A stretch of 64,000 nt of DNA, taken from Gigaspora margarita (taxonomy: Eukaryota > Glomeromycota > Glomeromycetes > Diversisporales > Gigasporaceae). Below the pieces are notes generated by a model. It ran no database searches. It saw nothing but the letters and a program-made list of their open reading frames with translations, and had not been told where the DNA came from. A program made the position numbers and the translations under genes. Of the stretch, positions 36,783 to 48,464 are shown one piece after another (position 1 is the stretch's first letter; the number at the start of each line of letters is the position of its first letter). Location of the stretch: contig WTPW01000633.1 in NCBI GenBank assembly GCA_009809945.1, forward strand, positions 276,745 to 340,744, in the 5' to 3' direction.

Positions 36783-38318
36783 CAGTAATAGTAAATAATC
36801 TAAAATCTAATAACCCAAATAACAAATGACTAGTCATTGGGTCATTTTGAGGCTTAAATAATCTAGAAGGTCATTTAACAGCTATCAAACAAACTAAAAC
36901 AGAATTAATAATTGTAGCTATATGTCAATTAATATTTATGCCTTAAGTAAAGTTGTTTAAAATAATAAATTGTATATTTAAACACTTTACTTAAGATATA
37001 AATATTAATTGACTTAGTGAAATTTGAGACTTTACATATAGCTATGATTATCAATAAGAAAAGTATTAAAGTTTGATAATTTTTTATATGAGCAATTCAA
37101 CCAATAAAATTATTTATATGTCAATGACCTAAATAAAATTAAACAAAATGATCTTGTTATGATTTAATAGCTTGGAATCATTTAAATTTCAATCAAATGA
37201 TCAAGTTGAACTGGGCATATAAACTTTATTTGGTTTGGACCCAAGTCAATAAATAACTAGCCCAACCCAGTTTATTTCAAAACCTATCTGTATGCATTAT
37301 CATTATTTAGCATGGTTAAGTAGCAAGTAAAAGGGTGTATATGAATTTGAGGATATAATTGGATAAAAAATTCTTGTATCTTTTTGTAATACTCCAAACA
37401 ATACTAAAAAAATGTTATTAAAAAAAATTGCAAATCTTGATTAGTACACAACAATATAAACTTTATTAGTATTGTAATTTCAACTTATGATATCCATACT
37501 TTTGTATTTGTGCAACAGATGATTAGCACATCATAGCTGATTAGTCATAATAGAATTCTTATGAGAATACTAGGTTTTCTGCTATCTAGAATAGCTCATA
37601 TTGTTTGGTGTTAAAAATCTATGATTTTAATATTAATGTGCTGTGCTGCTATGACAAACTGCTAGTGAGCATATAAAAATACCAGATTTGGTATTCACGT
37701 TACTCTACTCTGAGATTCTAATATGTAATATAATATAATGAGTGAAATCAGTTAAGAATATATCGCTATTAACAAAATTTTTAAGGCACAAATTTAGTGT
37801 TGTTAGTACAAGTAGTACATCATTAATGCTACATTAGGGGCATCCATAAATAACATTATGTACCCCTACATAGTAGCTCTTGACCCTTTTAGACTATATA
37901 AAAAAATTAAACATCCATATGTTTATATATATAATTTTACAAAAACTTGGATATATTATGACCCAGTAATCCAATTTGGATGATTTTGGTACCATTCATT
38001 CATCTTGTGAGATGAATCCAATATTACCAAAATTATTCTATTTGGATTACTAGATCAAGAGTTATTCACAATAAACTATTAATTTTATAGTAATTTTATA
38101 AGATAACATAATAACCAATAGTATTTCATTAATAAAACATGATCCAGTGATCCAAATCAAATAATTTTGGTACCATTCGAATCCTCTCCTCAAGATATTC
38201 AAAAAGTACCAAAATCTTCCAATTTGGACGTCTAAATCAAGTTTTAGACAAATTTTTTCTATGATTGCTTTAAATTAATTTTGTTTGATAGAGAGACCTA
38301 TAAAAAAATTATGTTATA

Positions 38319-40255
38319 TAGGGGCTTTGCAGTAAAAAGAGCAGATATGACCCCAAAATGAAAAAATAAGTTTTTATTAAATTTTGGTAAAATTTCAATA
38401 TGATTAACATTTTTTAATTCTAAATAAAAGTCAATTTGTATAATAAAAAATTAAGATATATAATGTAAAAAGAAAATAGTATGAGATCAAAACCAAGCAC
38501 ATCACATGATTACCTATTAGTCATATCAGTCATAGGACATGTCCCCTTGAAATTAGTTTAAAATAAGTTTATAATAAAAATTATAAAAAAAACATATGAA
38601 TTTACTATATAACTTTGAGCTAAGTTCCCTCTCTGGCTTAACTAATTAACGTAAAATTAAAGTTTGCAGGTATATAGAACAAGAAAATAGAAAAATTTTG
38701 AGCTTAAAAACTGCATTAAAATTTTGCCAATTTTGCACTTTTTCAAAATGTAACTCTGTCAAAAACAAATATTTACAAATTTTAAATTAGCAGTTATGTG
38801 TAAAATTATGCTCTGAACAACTTTACTTAGGCGACAGAAGTAGGTTACCTTGTAAGAAAAATGGGCTATCTATGTACTAAAGTTAAAATTTATCATATTT
38901 CATGATATAACTTTTTTTCTTATTAGGTAACCTACTTTGGGCTCTTAAGCAAAGTTGTTCGGCATGTAATTTTACATCACATTTGAGATTGATTCGCATT
39001 TCTCGGACCTTTTCTAAGTGAAAAATGGGTTTAAAGTTCGAAAAAAAATTTTTTTTTTTAAAAAAAAATAATTTTTTTTTTAAAAAAAAAATTTTTTCGA
39101 ACTTTAAACCCATTTTTCACTTAGAAAAGGTCCGAAAAATGCGAATCAATCTCAAATGTGATGTAAAATTACATGCCGAACAACTTTGCTTAAGAGCCCA
39201 AAGTAGGTTACCTAATAAGAAAAAAAGTTATATCATGAAATACAATAAATTTTAACTTTAGTACATAGATAGCCCATTTTTCTTACAAGGTAACCTACTT
39301 CTGTCGCCTAAGTAAAGTTGTTCAGAGCATAATTTTACACATAACTGCTAATTTAAAATTTGTAAATATTTGTTTTTGACAGAGTTACATTTTGAAAAAG
39401 TGCAAAATTGGCAAAATTTTAATGTGGTTTTTAAGCTCAAAATTTTTCTCTTTTCTTGTTCTATATACCCGCAAAATTTAATTTTAAGTTAATTAGTTAA
39501 GCCGAAAAGGATCTTCAGCTCAAAGTTTATAGTAAATTCATATGTTTTTTTTATAATTTTTATTATAAACTTATTTCTAGGGGACATGTCCTATGACTGA
39601 TATGTTATATTTAACCAATCAAATCATGAATTTTGATTAATCTGGATCGGTCAAAAATCAAACAAAGTAATTAAGGGTAGGGGTACAAATTGTAAATTAC
39701 ATATAAAATTCGTAGTATTGATTTATTTTTTTAAAAATTTTGTAAAATTTTTTTAAGCAAATCATTTTTGAACTATTAAATAAAATTATAGAGCAGGCTT
39801 TTCTAATTCTAAAAATAGTAAATTTATTAAAATTGGTTGAATATTTGTCAAGTTATGATGATTTAAATTTTAGTTGTCAAAAGTTGTTTACAAAATCATA
39901 TGATGATCATATGATATCAACTAATCAAAATTAATTATTTTGTGTAACTGAGGGAAATTTGGGCCAACTAGAGGAAATTTTATGATATATTGAAGTATAA
40001 TTTTTTTAAATATATACTTTAATAAAATTTTACTATTATATAACGTGCATTTTGTTCTATATATTATAAAATTTTAGTCAAATTTGATTACAACTGTGAA
40101 AAGTTTTATTAGTAGCACATTTTTAATTTCTATATAAATCTTATTATACTACTAAAATCATATAATAAATGATCTATGTACCCCCTACCCTTAAATTCAA
40201 TTATTTCAAAATTATATATACTAACACATCTGCCCTTTCTACTGCAAAGGCCCTA
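38319..40255. mobile_element. inserted element with TAGGGGCTTTGCAGTA ends
   Basis: The ends TAGGGGCTTTGCAGTAAAAA and (inverse) TAGGGCCTTTGCAGTAGAAA pair. Comparison with the uninterrupted copy at 35.8 kb gives a TA or ATAT target duplication; the two cannot be told apart because the site is TATATA-like. A TA duplication would suggest a Tc1/mariner-type element. It contains the palindrome 38527-39599. Confidence 0.7.
38527..39599. mobile_element. 1.07-kb palindromic element, copy 1
   Basis: Nearly perfect inverted repeat over its whole length, with ends CAGTCATAGGACATGTCC and its complement and an A/T-only centre near 39063. In the ~230 bp nearest the centre I count about two differences between arms. 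A second copy is at 50746-51813. The apparent open frames at 38883-39113 and 39025-39255 are mirror images of each other and are not genes. Confidence 0.9.
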
Positions 40256-40341
40256 TATTTTTTTGACCCCTCTATTTATTAGAAAAAATGTTATATTTTG
40301 GGGGACCCCTACTCAAATATAACATTATTTATAGATGCTTC

Positions 40342-41448
40342 TTATTAATTTATAGTACTGCACTAGAGGTATGCTACTTGTACTAGCTATCCTACTCAAA
40401 TTGCATTTCTTGCAATTTTTTTTTAGATAGATGAATTCGATTTTATAGTTTTTATTTAATATTTTATAGTTACTATAGCAAGTTAAGTAATATGCATCCA
40501 CAAAATCTTATATATGATTAGACTATATGCCAAATACAGTAATCATAAATTTCTGTACTTAAGCATCACCAGGAATAGAATGCAATGAAGTGTGTAGTTA
40601 TCTAAAGAGTGAAATGTATATAAAATACTGATCTCTGATTAGTTATAACCCTAAATAATTATTTTACTTGTTTATACCTCCATTTATTTAAGCTCTACAT
40701 GTATAAACATTATATATATCAAACTAGTTTTTATAACTTAGCCATACTTGTCTTTGTGTAGACAAGGTTTATTAGGTTTTGTATAAATTTTTATTTGAAC
40801 TTTTTCACTAGTTAATTTTGATAAAACTTTGTAGCCGTATATAGCTTATAGTATATCTTTGTCAATCAATTTAAGAGTTTATTAGTGAATATTTAAACTT
40901 GTTTATTTTACTCTATCTTGAAATAGACATAATACAAAAAAGGTTATATTGCATTAAAGTTCAGTTCAAACTTGTACTAATGATGCAGTGTAACTGTCTT
41001 AGTGAAGTTACTGCAAAACTAAATGAATCCCAAATGCTGTATATATTCCAAATAATGTATCTATCAATATGATTATATAGCTATACTTTATAGTTATCAT
41101 ACAAACTCTTATAATAGATTTTTTTTCTTTTATTTTCTGTGCGTTATTTTGCAAGTACAACAAACTCACATTTAAAACTTAGCCAACTATGACTTGTAAA
41201 GCATGATTATAAATTGAACAATAGCATCAATATTAGATCATACATTTATAATTATCAACAAATTTGTTTTATCATATTAAAAGATTGGCTACAATGTACC
41301 ACTGTGTGACATATGTTAGCCAATCATTTACTTCTAAAAAATGTTGCATGACCAGTTTCTTATAAATTATTATCTTAGTTTTTAAAAATTATCAAATCAA
41401 AAAGTGTATTTTAATTATCTAACTAAGCTATAGTAATTAATAATTTAT
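40342..41448. other. AT-rich interior of the 36.8-41.8 kb element
   Basis: No gene or additional element end recognised. Confidence 0.4.
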
Positions 41449-41449
41449 G

Positions 41450-41490
41450 TTCCTGGTTTTGCATGATAGCATCATGTAGCTACCTTATTA
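41450..41490 (+). repeat. conserved hairpin motif, copy 2
   Basis: TTCCTGGTTTT, then a GCATGAT...ATCATGT stem, then AGCTACCTTATTA. The flanks match copy 3 (48421) while the stem sequence differs but still pairs. Confidence 0.5.
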
Positions 41491-42452
41491 ATCAATCTAT
41501 ATAAAAATATTAGATACTAGAAAAATGGATACCATTTGTGTTGGGCTGATCCATGCCGATCTCTATAGCCAATTGGCTAATATATACACATTTGACTAGA
41601 ATCTGATACAAAATCATGTCGATTGATGCACTATAGAGTTCTCACTACACTTTGGACAATGAAAAATAAACTCTATATACACGATAGCCCAATGATTAAA
41701 TACCCAAAATTAAGCTGACCATTAATAACCAGTTATTTCAGAGTTATTTAAAAAATTTGCAAATGGCTAGATCATTTACCATCACTGTATTACAGTATGT
41801 ACCAATAACTAGTTACATTAAGGTTGGGTTAGAGTTAGAGAACTGTACTAAAAGAGGGTATAAAATACACAGTATGCTATCTAATCTTGTCCTATTGTTA
41901 TTATTGTCTGAAGGACATTATGGTAGAGTCATAGTAACCTGGTTTGTGCATGTGTTCACAAATTATTGGTTTTGAATTGGCTGATTAGATTAAAACAATT
42001 ATGTACTCTAAAGATAGCTGCTTTGTCAGGCTGATCCATGTTGGTTTTTTCTTTAGACTTAAAATAGGATTAAATTTATCTAGTTATGTAATTATCTTTT
42101 TATATATAATTAATTAATTATTTTTAAGTAAATACAAATTAGAGTTGAGCACCAAAACCTTTTTTGCTAAATCTGAAAGTTTTAGGTTTCAGATAATAGC
42201 TTCCAAAACCTCATCCAAAACTCTGAAACTTTATTCAAAACCTGAAACCTTATCTGAAACCTAAAACTATTTAATATTAAATTTTTATAAAATATGATAT
42301 TGTAGATCATTCTAATATGCTAGTATATAAATATTTGAGTCATACTAAGAGAAAATATACATATTTAAATATAGGTTATATTTAAGTTTTATATTTTCTT
42401 TTGGTATTACTTAAAATTAAAAACTCAGCAACTAAATTTTGGTGACAAATGT

Positions 42453-43213
42453 AGCATGGGGGACTTCTCATTTTTTAGAAATGCACGGGTTTGATCATGA
42501 GAAAGTTGACCAATCATAAAACTGTTTTTAAACCACGTGATATGTGTTTCGTAAAAACAGATAGATAATAATTAAACAACTCAACCAATCAACAGGTGCA
42601 ATTCAAATATTACAATTTTTTTATTATATTAATAACTTCGCGTTGTAAAGAATAAAACCATTCGTCCAAATTATAATACAACTTACAAATGCAAAAACTT
42701 AATTAAAAAAGTTTCTGGTAACAAGTTACACATCCATTATTAATATTTTTTTTTAAAATTTCATATAATTTAACAAAGCTATATTATTGTAGATATAAAA
42801 TGACTTATATTGAATCAAACATCTTCTAAAGAACAAACAACTTTTGAAAACAGTCTACAAAAATCTACAAATAAAATAAACAAGTTGATTACTTAAATAA
42901 TAATAAAAAAAATAACATTAAGCTTCACAAATTAAGCAGTACAATCTATTTTTATTATCTCTTACTATACTGTAGATAGTACTTCAACTCTCAATAGATC
43001 TACATTTTATTCACGTGATGCAATATGATGCAACTGGATTTCTTGAAGAGAAGCTCACTACGAAACTGGTTTACTAGTAAAGTGTTGAACTGATATTAAT
43101 AGTTTTTTTAAGTTTGCTTAGACTCAAAAATTCGGGTTTTACAATACTATACTATATAAATACTTGTGTAATGTCAATCCCAGAAGTTATTGGATTCGAA
43201 TGTCCCCCATGCT
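42453..43213. mobile_element. element with AGCATGGGGGAC ends and 9-bp target duplication
   Basis: The ends AGCATGGGGGAC and GTCCCCCATGCT are flanked by identical GACAAATGT (42444-42452 and 43214-43222). A 9-10 bp duplication is typical of Mutator-like (MULE) elements. 761 bp, non-coding. Confidence 0.8.
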
Positions 43214-43242
43214 GACAAATGTTAAAATATATATATAGAAGT

Positions 43243-44677
43243 TAGGGTTCCAAAATTTGTTTTAATTTGATTTGATCAAATATTTGATCTCAAAACAGAT
43301 TCAAATACAAAATTTTCAAATCAAATCAAATTCAAATTATTTAAACATAGTGTTTTGACCTAGGTGACTGCTACTCAGGTTACCTGCAAGTGGGTGAGTG
43401 ACACAGGTTGAGTATCTGGCAACCTAGTTAGAAATGAGTGGGTCAACCCATCGGTCAACCTGTGGGTCAACCCATGATCAACTAGCAGGTCAACTCATGA
43501 GCATTTCAAGATTTCATAATCCTTTTTACTTATGATTCCAAAGATTTGATCTTTTAATTTTTTTAGCTTTTATAGTCTTAGTTCTTGAACCTCGTAGTAT
43601 AATTATTTGTATTAAACAACATGATATTATTATTGCTTTTTGAGATGGAACTAGACTGCATTTTTAATATTATAATATAAAAATAAATTAGATAAAACTA
43701 TTTATATAAATGGCAAGAGATGAACTACGTGGCGAAACAGTGAAACTACAAGATCCAACAAAATAATAAAATTCTTTTAATTTATCCAAAAATCAGATTG
43801 GAACTTTAAAAATAATAACTTAAAAATTTGAACTAAATATTAAATTTACGTTCTCATCATCAACACTATCACAGTATACAATAGAATCAAGATAATTCTT
43901 AAAAAAAATTGGAATATTTAATTTATTACGCCCAAATGCTATACTGTATCATGTTTTAATCAACATAAATTAACCAATTATATATGCCTATCAATTAACC
44001 CACCCAGATTAACTGGGTCACCTGTGTCCTAGATTGTCACTTTGATCAACTTGGTGACCTGTGGTTTGACCAGACAGGTCACCCAAGTCACAATTTTTTG
44101 AACTGTTCCAATTCACTATTTGAACATAAATCAATTTTTATATGATTTTATGGTACAATAAAATTTTATATAGAAAGCAAAAATATGCTTCTAATAAAAC
44201 CTTTTAAAATTATAGCCAATATTCAACAAAAATTGGTAGTATATAATTTGAAGTTTTGTATTTGTTATAGTAAAATTTTAAACCCTATATTATTAAAAAA
44301 TTAACCTTTTATATTAGTTATATTAGTAGATGAACCCAAATTTACTTAGATCACACAAAAATTGTTAATTCTAATTGGTTGAATCTATATTGTTTACAAT
44401 CCTGATTGGTAAAATTACTTGATTTTATATGATTACAATATAATCATTATTAAAAATAATCCACATTCACTTTATCTTTAAATATTTGATTTGATTTGAT
44501 CAAATATTTGAAATTTTTGATTTAATTTAAAATTTTATAAGTAAAATTTTAAAAATTTTCAAATCAAATCAAATTCAAATACAGAATTTTCAATATAAAT
44601 TAAATACAAATCAAGGCTTATTTGATTTGATCAAATTTAAATATGTCTAATATTTGATTTGAGTTTGAGAAACCCTA
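43243..44677. mobile_element. hAT-like element with TAGGGTTTC-type ends, carrying an insertion
   Basis: The ends TAGGGTTCC and GAAACCCTA are flanked by ATAGAAGT and ATTGCAGT (6/8). Sub-terminal regions consist of TTTGATTTGATCAAATATTTG words. An insertion occupies about 43350-44116. Confidence 0.6.
43350..44116. mobile_element. nested element with GACC/GGTCA palindromic ends
   Basis: Left GTTTTGACCTAGGTGACTGC and right (inverse) ATTGTGACTTGGGTGACCTG pair. Inside are GGGTCAACC/GGTCAACCT repeats. The flanks TATTTAAACATA (43338-43349) and TATTTGAACATA (44117-44128) may be a long target duplication. A related palindrome lies near 53940. Confidence 0.55.
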
Positions 44678-44967
44678 ATTGCAGTACATTTAAAAAAAAT
44701 AATTCTAAAAAAGAGTCAGAAGATATATTTATGGCTTAATTTAGAGAATTTTATTTACAAAAATATCCATTTAATATATTATTTCAGAAAATATTGAATC
44801 AACTTTAGATAAGTTTATATTATATATATTAAGATTTTTTCCTTAATTAAGATGTTTTTATTTCAAATATATATGATATAAAATATTTATTTATATAATG
44901 TATTTTATTATTTATTTATTTATTATATATTTCTTATTATATATTTATTTAGAAAATTACTACTTTA

Positions 44968-45199
44968 TTGCCAGTGGTGATCATTATCAGTGATTAACAA
45001 AAATCAATGAAATGTTTTTTGCCAAAATAAAAATTAAAATTTGATTAATATTAGAGTTAGGGTAAGAACTGGGATAGGGCAGGGGCATAATTTATACCAA
45101 AATTTTACACGAAATTTTTTTTGTTAAAGCTCCAAAGGTAATTTTATAGACAAAATTTAGAGATACAAAATATACATTGGTAATGATCACCACTGGCAA
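44968..45199. mobile_element. MITE with TTGCCAGTGGTGATCATTA ends
   Basis: Near-perfect 19-bp terminal inverted repeats around 232 bp, with TTAGGGTAAG and one CAAAATTTT motif (45098-45126) inside. Non-coding. Confidence 0.75.
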
Positions 45200-45339
45200 T
45201 AAATAGCAAACTTCATTTATTTATTAAAATTTTGTTTTATTTTATTTTTTTCACTTTACAATCAAGTGCTACTTTTATTAGATAATTATGTACAAGTACA
45301 AATGTTCTAACTATATATATAGGCAACTACCTAGTATTC

Positions 45340-45758
45340 TATTAATGCCCAGGCAGAGTTATTGCACTGAGCTCTATTCCTCCCAGCAAGCCTTGCTAGC
45401 ACTGCCCTAGTTGGCAACCTGTTGGTATAGATCGCAGTCCAGACATGCTGCCATGAGTTTTTGAAATATCCTTTTAGACTTCAGTCTCTCAGTACGTCTC
45501 ATGACTTTGGTTATTCAAATTAGTGGTTCTGACTCAAGTATGACCCTGGAATTTTGATCACAACTACTGCAGCACTACACCAGGAAGGTCCTTTATTGAT
45601 TTCTTGGGTTCCTGTCTCCTACAGTATTTCAGTACCCTTTTCTTATTTGGTAGAACCTGCATTATAGATTTTTAAGTTTTTGCTGCTACCAGAAATCAAC
45701 CTGGCAACCTTCCGATTTATATCCTCAGAGCATAACTGCTATGCTATCAGCCCTTAGA
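45340..45758 (-). mobile_element. probable tRNA-derived SINE
   Basis: On the minus strand from about 45756 it begins AGGGCTGATAGCATAGCAGT, a good tRNA A-box (TAGCATAGCAGTTA). About 35 nt later comes a B-box-like GGTTGCCAGGTTGATTTC. A ~350-bp body of much higher GC content than its surroundings follows and ends near TTGCCTATATATATAG. No ORF. Inserted in the hAT-like element 42140-46008. Confidence 0.55.
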
Positions 45759-46549
45759 ACTATTTATTAAAATTTTATTATTTATATTATTTATTAAATA
45801 ATAAATCAATATATTATAAATTTTATATAAATTATATATTATAAATTTTATATAAATTATATATTATAAATTTTCAAAATTTTAAAATATAGTTTTGAGG
45901 AGTTTTAGATTATAGTTTCAGAATTTTAGGTTTTGGGAGTTCAGGTTTTTTTAAAAATCTGAAACTGAAACTAGTTTTGGATAGGTTTTATTTCGTTGCC
46001 CAACTCTAATACAAATCACACTATTTTTCTTTTAGTATATGTTAATTTAATTGAATTATTTCTATATATGCTGCAAATAATCAATAGAAATATATAATGA
46101 TTTTAAAATATTGTATTTATGTTTAATTGTTAATCTACTTGTCAACTGGAGAAAAGGTGAAATATGGCGTGCTTCCATCTAAAACGTTTTTTCTTACTAA
46201 GTTAACGATACATGTCCACTAATTGAAAGTTGTAGAGCTCATCGAGNCGCATCTAACGGTGGTTANATCATCCAAATCGGCCNAGTGGATGGCGAGTTAT
46301 CGTCGAAAAACGATTGGCTGACTATATAAAAAATCCATGACGGAGATTATATATAAAAATTGCTATAGGCGAAATGTGGCGTGCTTCCATCTAAAACTTT
46401 TTTCTTACTAAGTTAACGATACATGTCCACTAATTGAAAGTTGTAGAAATCGTCGAGATGCATCTAACGGTAGTTAGATCATCCAAATCGGCCCAGTGGA
46501 TGGCGAGATATCGTCGAAAAATGATTGGCCGACTATATAAAATCTCTAT

Positions 46550-46574
46550 GTAAACAATGTTTACATAGAGATTT
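46550..46574. repeat. perfect short palindrome
   Basis: TCTATGTAAAC AAT GTTTACATAGA: an 11-bp stem with a 3-nt loop just inside the left sub-repeats of the TTAA-flanked element. Confidence 0.7.
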
Positions 46575-46974
46575 ACCAGGAACGGAGTTTCACAGAAGTG
46601 AAATGAAGTGTAGGGTTCACAGCCATCTTCAATGATGTGTGTCCACAAAATCTCATATTTGGTTGTCGCTGTGATCATAAATCTTTCTTTTTCTGTTTTA
46701 ACGGGCATTTTCAGATTGCCTTGTGACCTGCGCATTTTCACAGGGTTATTTCCATAGTGAAAGCTAAAGGTGTATATTACATAGTTGTATACAATAAAGC
46801 TAACGTAGATTTATTTATAATTATTATTGCTCGATCACTACTTTATTTCTAAATATGAAAAAACATATGGGAATAGGTTCGCTATCCAAATAAGCTCTAG
46901 CGTTATATACTCGAAACTCAATACCTATGACAAAGTATCTAGTATCTATTTCAGTTACTTGTGCTGTCACTGCA

Positions 46975-47425
46975 GATGTGAAGCCTTACTGTCCACTAAT
47001 AAGGTCTTTGCACTGCTACTGCAGCCGCGGAGCCTAACTATTCACTAATAAGGTCCTTGCACCACTGCAGCCGTGGAGCCCAAATATTCACTAATAAGGT
47101 CCTTGCACTGCCACTGCAGCCGCGGATCCTAACTTACCACTAATAAGGTCCTTGTACTGCCACTGCAGCCGTGGAGCCCAAATATTCACTAATAAGGTCC
47201 ACTGCATCCACGGAGCCTAAATATTTACTAATAAGGTCCTTGCACTGCCACTGCAGCCGTGGAGCCTAAATATTCACTAACAAGGTCCTTGCACTACTGC
47301 AGAGCCTAACTGTTCACTAATAAGATCATTGCACTGCCACTGCAGCCACGGAACCTAACTATTCACTAATAAGGTCCTTGCACTGCTACTGCAGCCGCGG
47401 AGCCTAACTGGTCACTAATAAGGGT
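46975..47425. repeat. minisatellite, about ten units of 38-52 bp
   Basis: Each unit carries CACTAATAAGGTCCTTGCAC, then CTGCAGCCGCGGAGCCTAA. Unit length varies by small internal losses. It is GC-richer than its surroundings and contains PstI-like CTGCAG in nearly every unit. Open frames through it are incidental. Confidence 0.9.
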
Positions 47426-48420
47426 CGCTACTACTGATAGTCCTTTTACTGCCATTAGCCGTGAAACCCAAAAACAGACTACAAATATCTACTGTAGTTG
47501 TTACTGATATTACTAATGCTTGCAGGCCACTTAAAATAGAGATGGTGGGCAGGAGATAGAGCCAGCCTTTACCAAGGCGAGCAATAGCAAAACCAAAGAT
47601 AACTTCATTCCTTAACATCCGCATGGGCACAGCCACCCATTCATACTTTAATATGTCCTATTTACCGATATTCATAGAAACCTAAATTTGCTAAAATCAT
47701 ATGATATTACAACAAACAAAACTGCGCCCTTAAAACTATAAATGTCAAAAATCTACATGATCTGTGATAAAATCAGCTAATCTTGCAATCATATTAAAAC
47801 TCTATGATTGGAACAAGTGGCTTGACATTTGTCTACTTTTTATAGGTCTGATTAGTCATCACGTTTTCATTAGATTAATTCATCGAAAGTTCATTTCACT
47901 GATAAGAAATTCTGGCATTATCGTTAGGGTCGAGCTTAGAGTTAGGGTTAAGGTCTGTGCAATTTTTAAAAAAACTTGTTGACGAACTACAGCTGTCTTT
48001 TCCTGAAGTTCTTTCAGTTTCATCCTAAAAGCCACCTAACACTTCGTTGTCTTTGGAAATTCATTCGAAAATAGCAATCTAATTTCCGAAGAACTAGATG
48101 ATTCAGAAGATGAAACCGAGAGGATTTCAGAAAACGAGTTTGTTCCAGAATTTATGAGAACAAAAATCATCAGTAAATTAATCTTATCAGTAAATTACTT
48201 GCCAGTGAGTTTATTTAATTATTACAGCATATCCGTAATTTAATTAATTATAGCAGCATAATTCAATAATTACAATAATTTATAGCATCGAGCTTGCATA
48301 CAGTACCGTGGCACTTATTCATGAACTTTTTTCTGTTTTTTTTTTTGGAGATACTATATGTATTGGACAATAGTGTATATGCTTGTAAATTCAATTACAT
48401 CTTAATATAACCTATTTTCC
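47426..48420. other. core of the TTAA-flanked element
   Basis: Non-repetitive, no intact gene. Protein-like scraps near 48080-48180 suggest a former coding sequence. A GTTAGGGTCGAGCTTAGAG and GTTAGGGTTAAGG patch lies near 47930. Confidence 0.4.
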
Positions 48421-48464
48421 GTTCCTGGTTTTAGCGCAACTACATTGCGCAGCTACCTTATTAT
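48421..48464 (+). repeat. conserved hairpin motif, copy 3
   Basis: GTTCCTGGTTTTA, stem GCGCAA-CTACA-TTGCGC, then AGCTACCTTATTA, immediately before the right-hand sub-repeats of the TTAA-flanked element. Confidence 0.55.

Larger units (their letters stand above)
37837..40341. mobile_element. inverted-repeat element interrupted by another element
   Basis: The ends GGGGCATCCATAAATAACAT and ATAACATTATTTATAGATGC pair as inverted repeats. The outer ~400 bp on the left and ~90 bp on the right are homologous to 35375-35903. The intervening 1.94 kb (38319-40255) is an insertion. Confidence 0.7.
36783..41787. mobile_element. hAT-like non-coding element hosting nested insertions
   Basis: The left end CAGTAATAGTAAATA and the inverted right end (CAGTGATGGTAAATG) resemble the ends of the MITE at 32088. 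Flanks TTTTATAG (36775-36782) and TATTACAG (41788-41795) agree at six of eight bases. Inside are the elements 37837-40341, 38319-40255 and 38527-39599, one within the other. No transposase is seen. Confidence 0.5.
42140..46008. mobile_element. hAT-like element with perfect 8-bp target duplication
   Basis: The ends TAGAGTTGAGCACC and (inverse) TAGAGTTGGGCAAC are flanked by identical ATACAAAT (42132-42139, 46009-46016). Sub-terminal regions are made of AAACCTGAAAC/GTTTCAGGTTT words. It contains the insertions at 42453, 43243, 44968 and 45340. No transposase is seen; without insertions it would be small. Confidence 0.8.

Noticed and set aside
38883-39255. Two overlapping open frames of 76 residues on opposite strands
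   Set aside because: They are mirror images produced by the palindrome and have low-complexity Lys/Phe content.
46975-47425. Repeat array resembling a CRISPR
   Set aside because: The units are contiguous without unique spacers of constant length, and the genome is eukaryotic. It is a minisatellite.
47764-47982. 72-residue open frame in the TTAA-flanked element
   Set aside because: No recognisable domain, and it runs through a GTTAGGG-type repeat patch.
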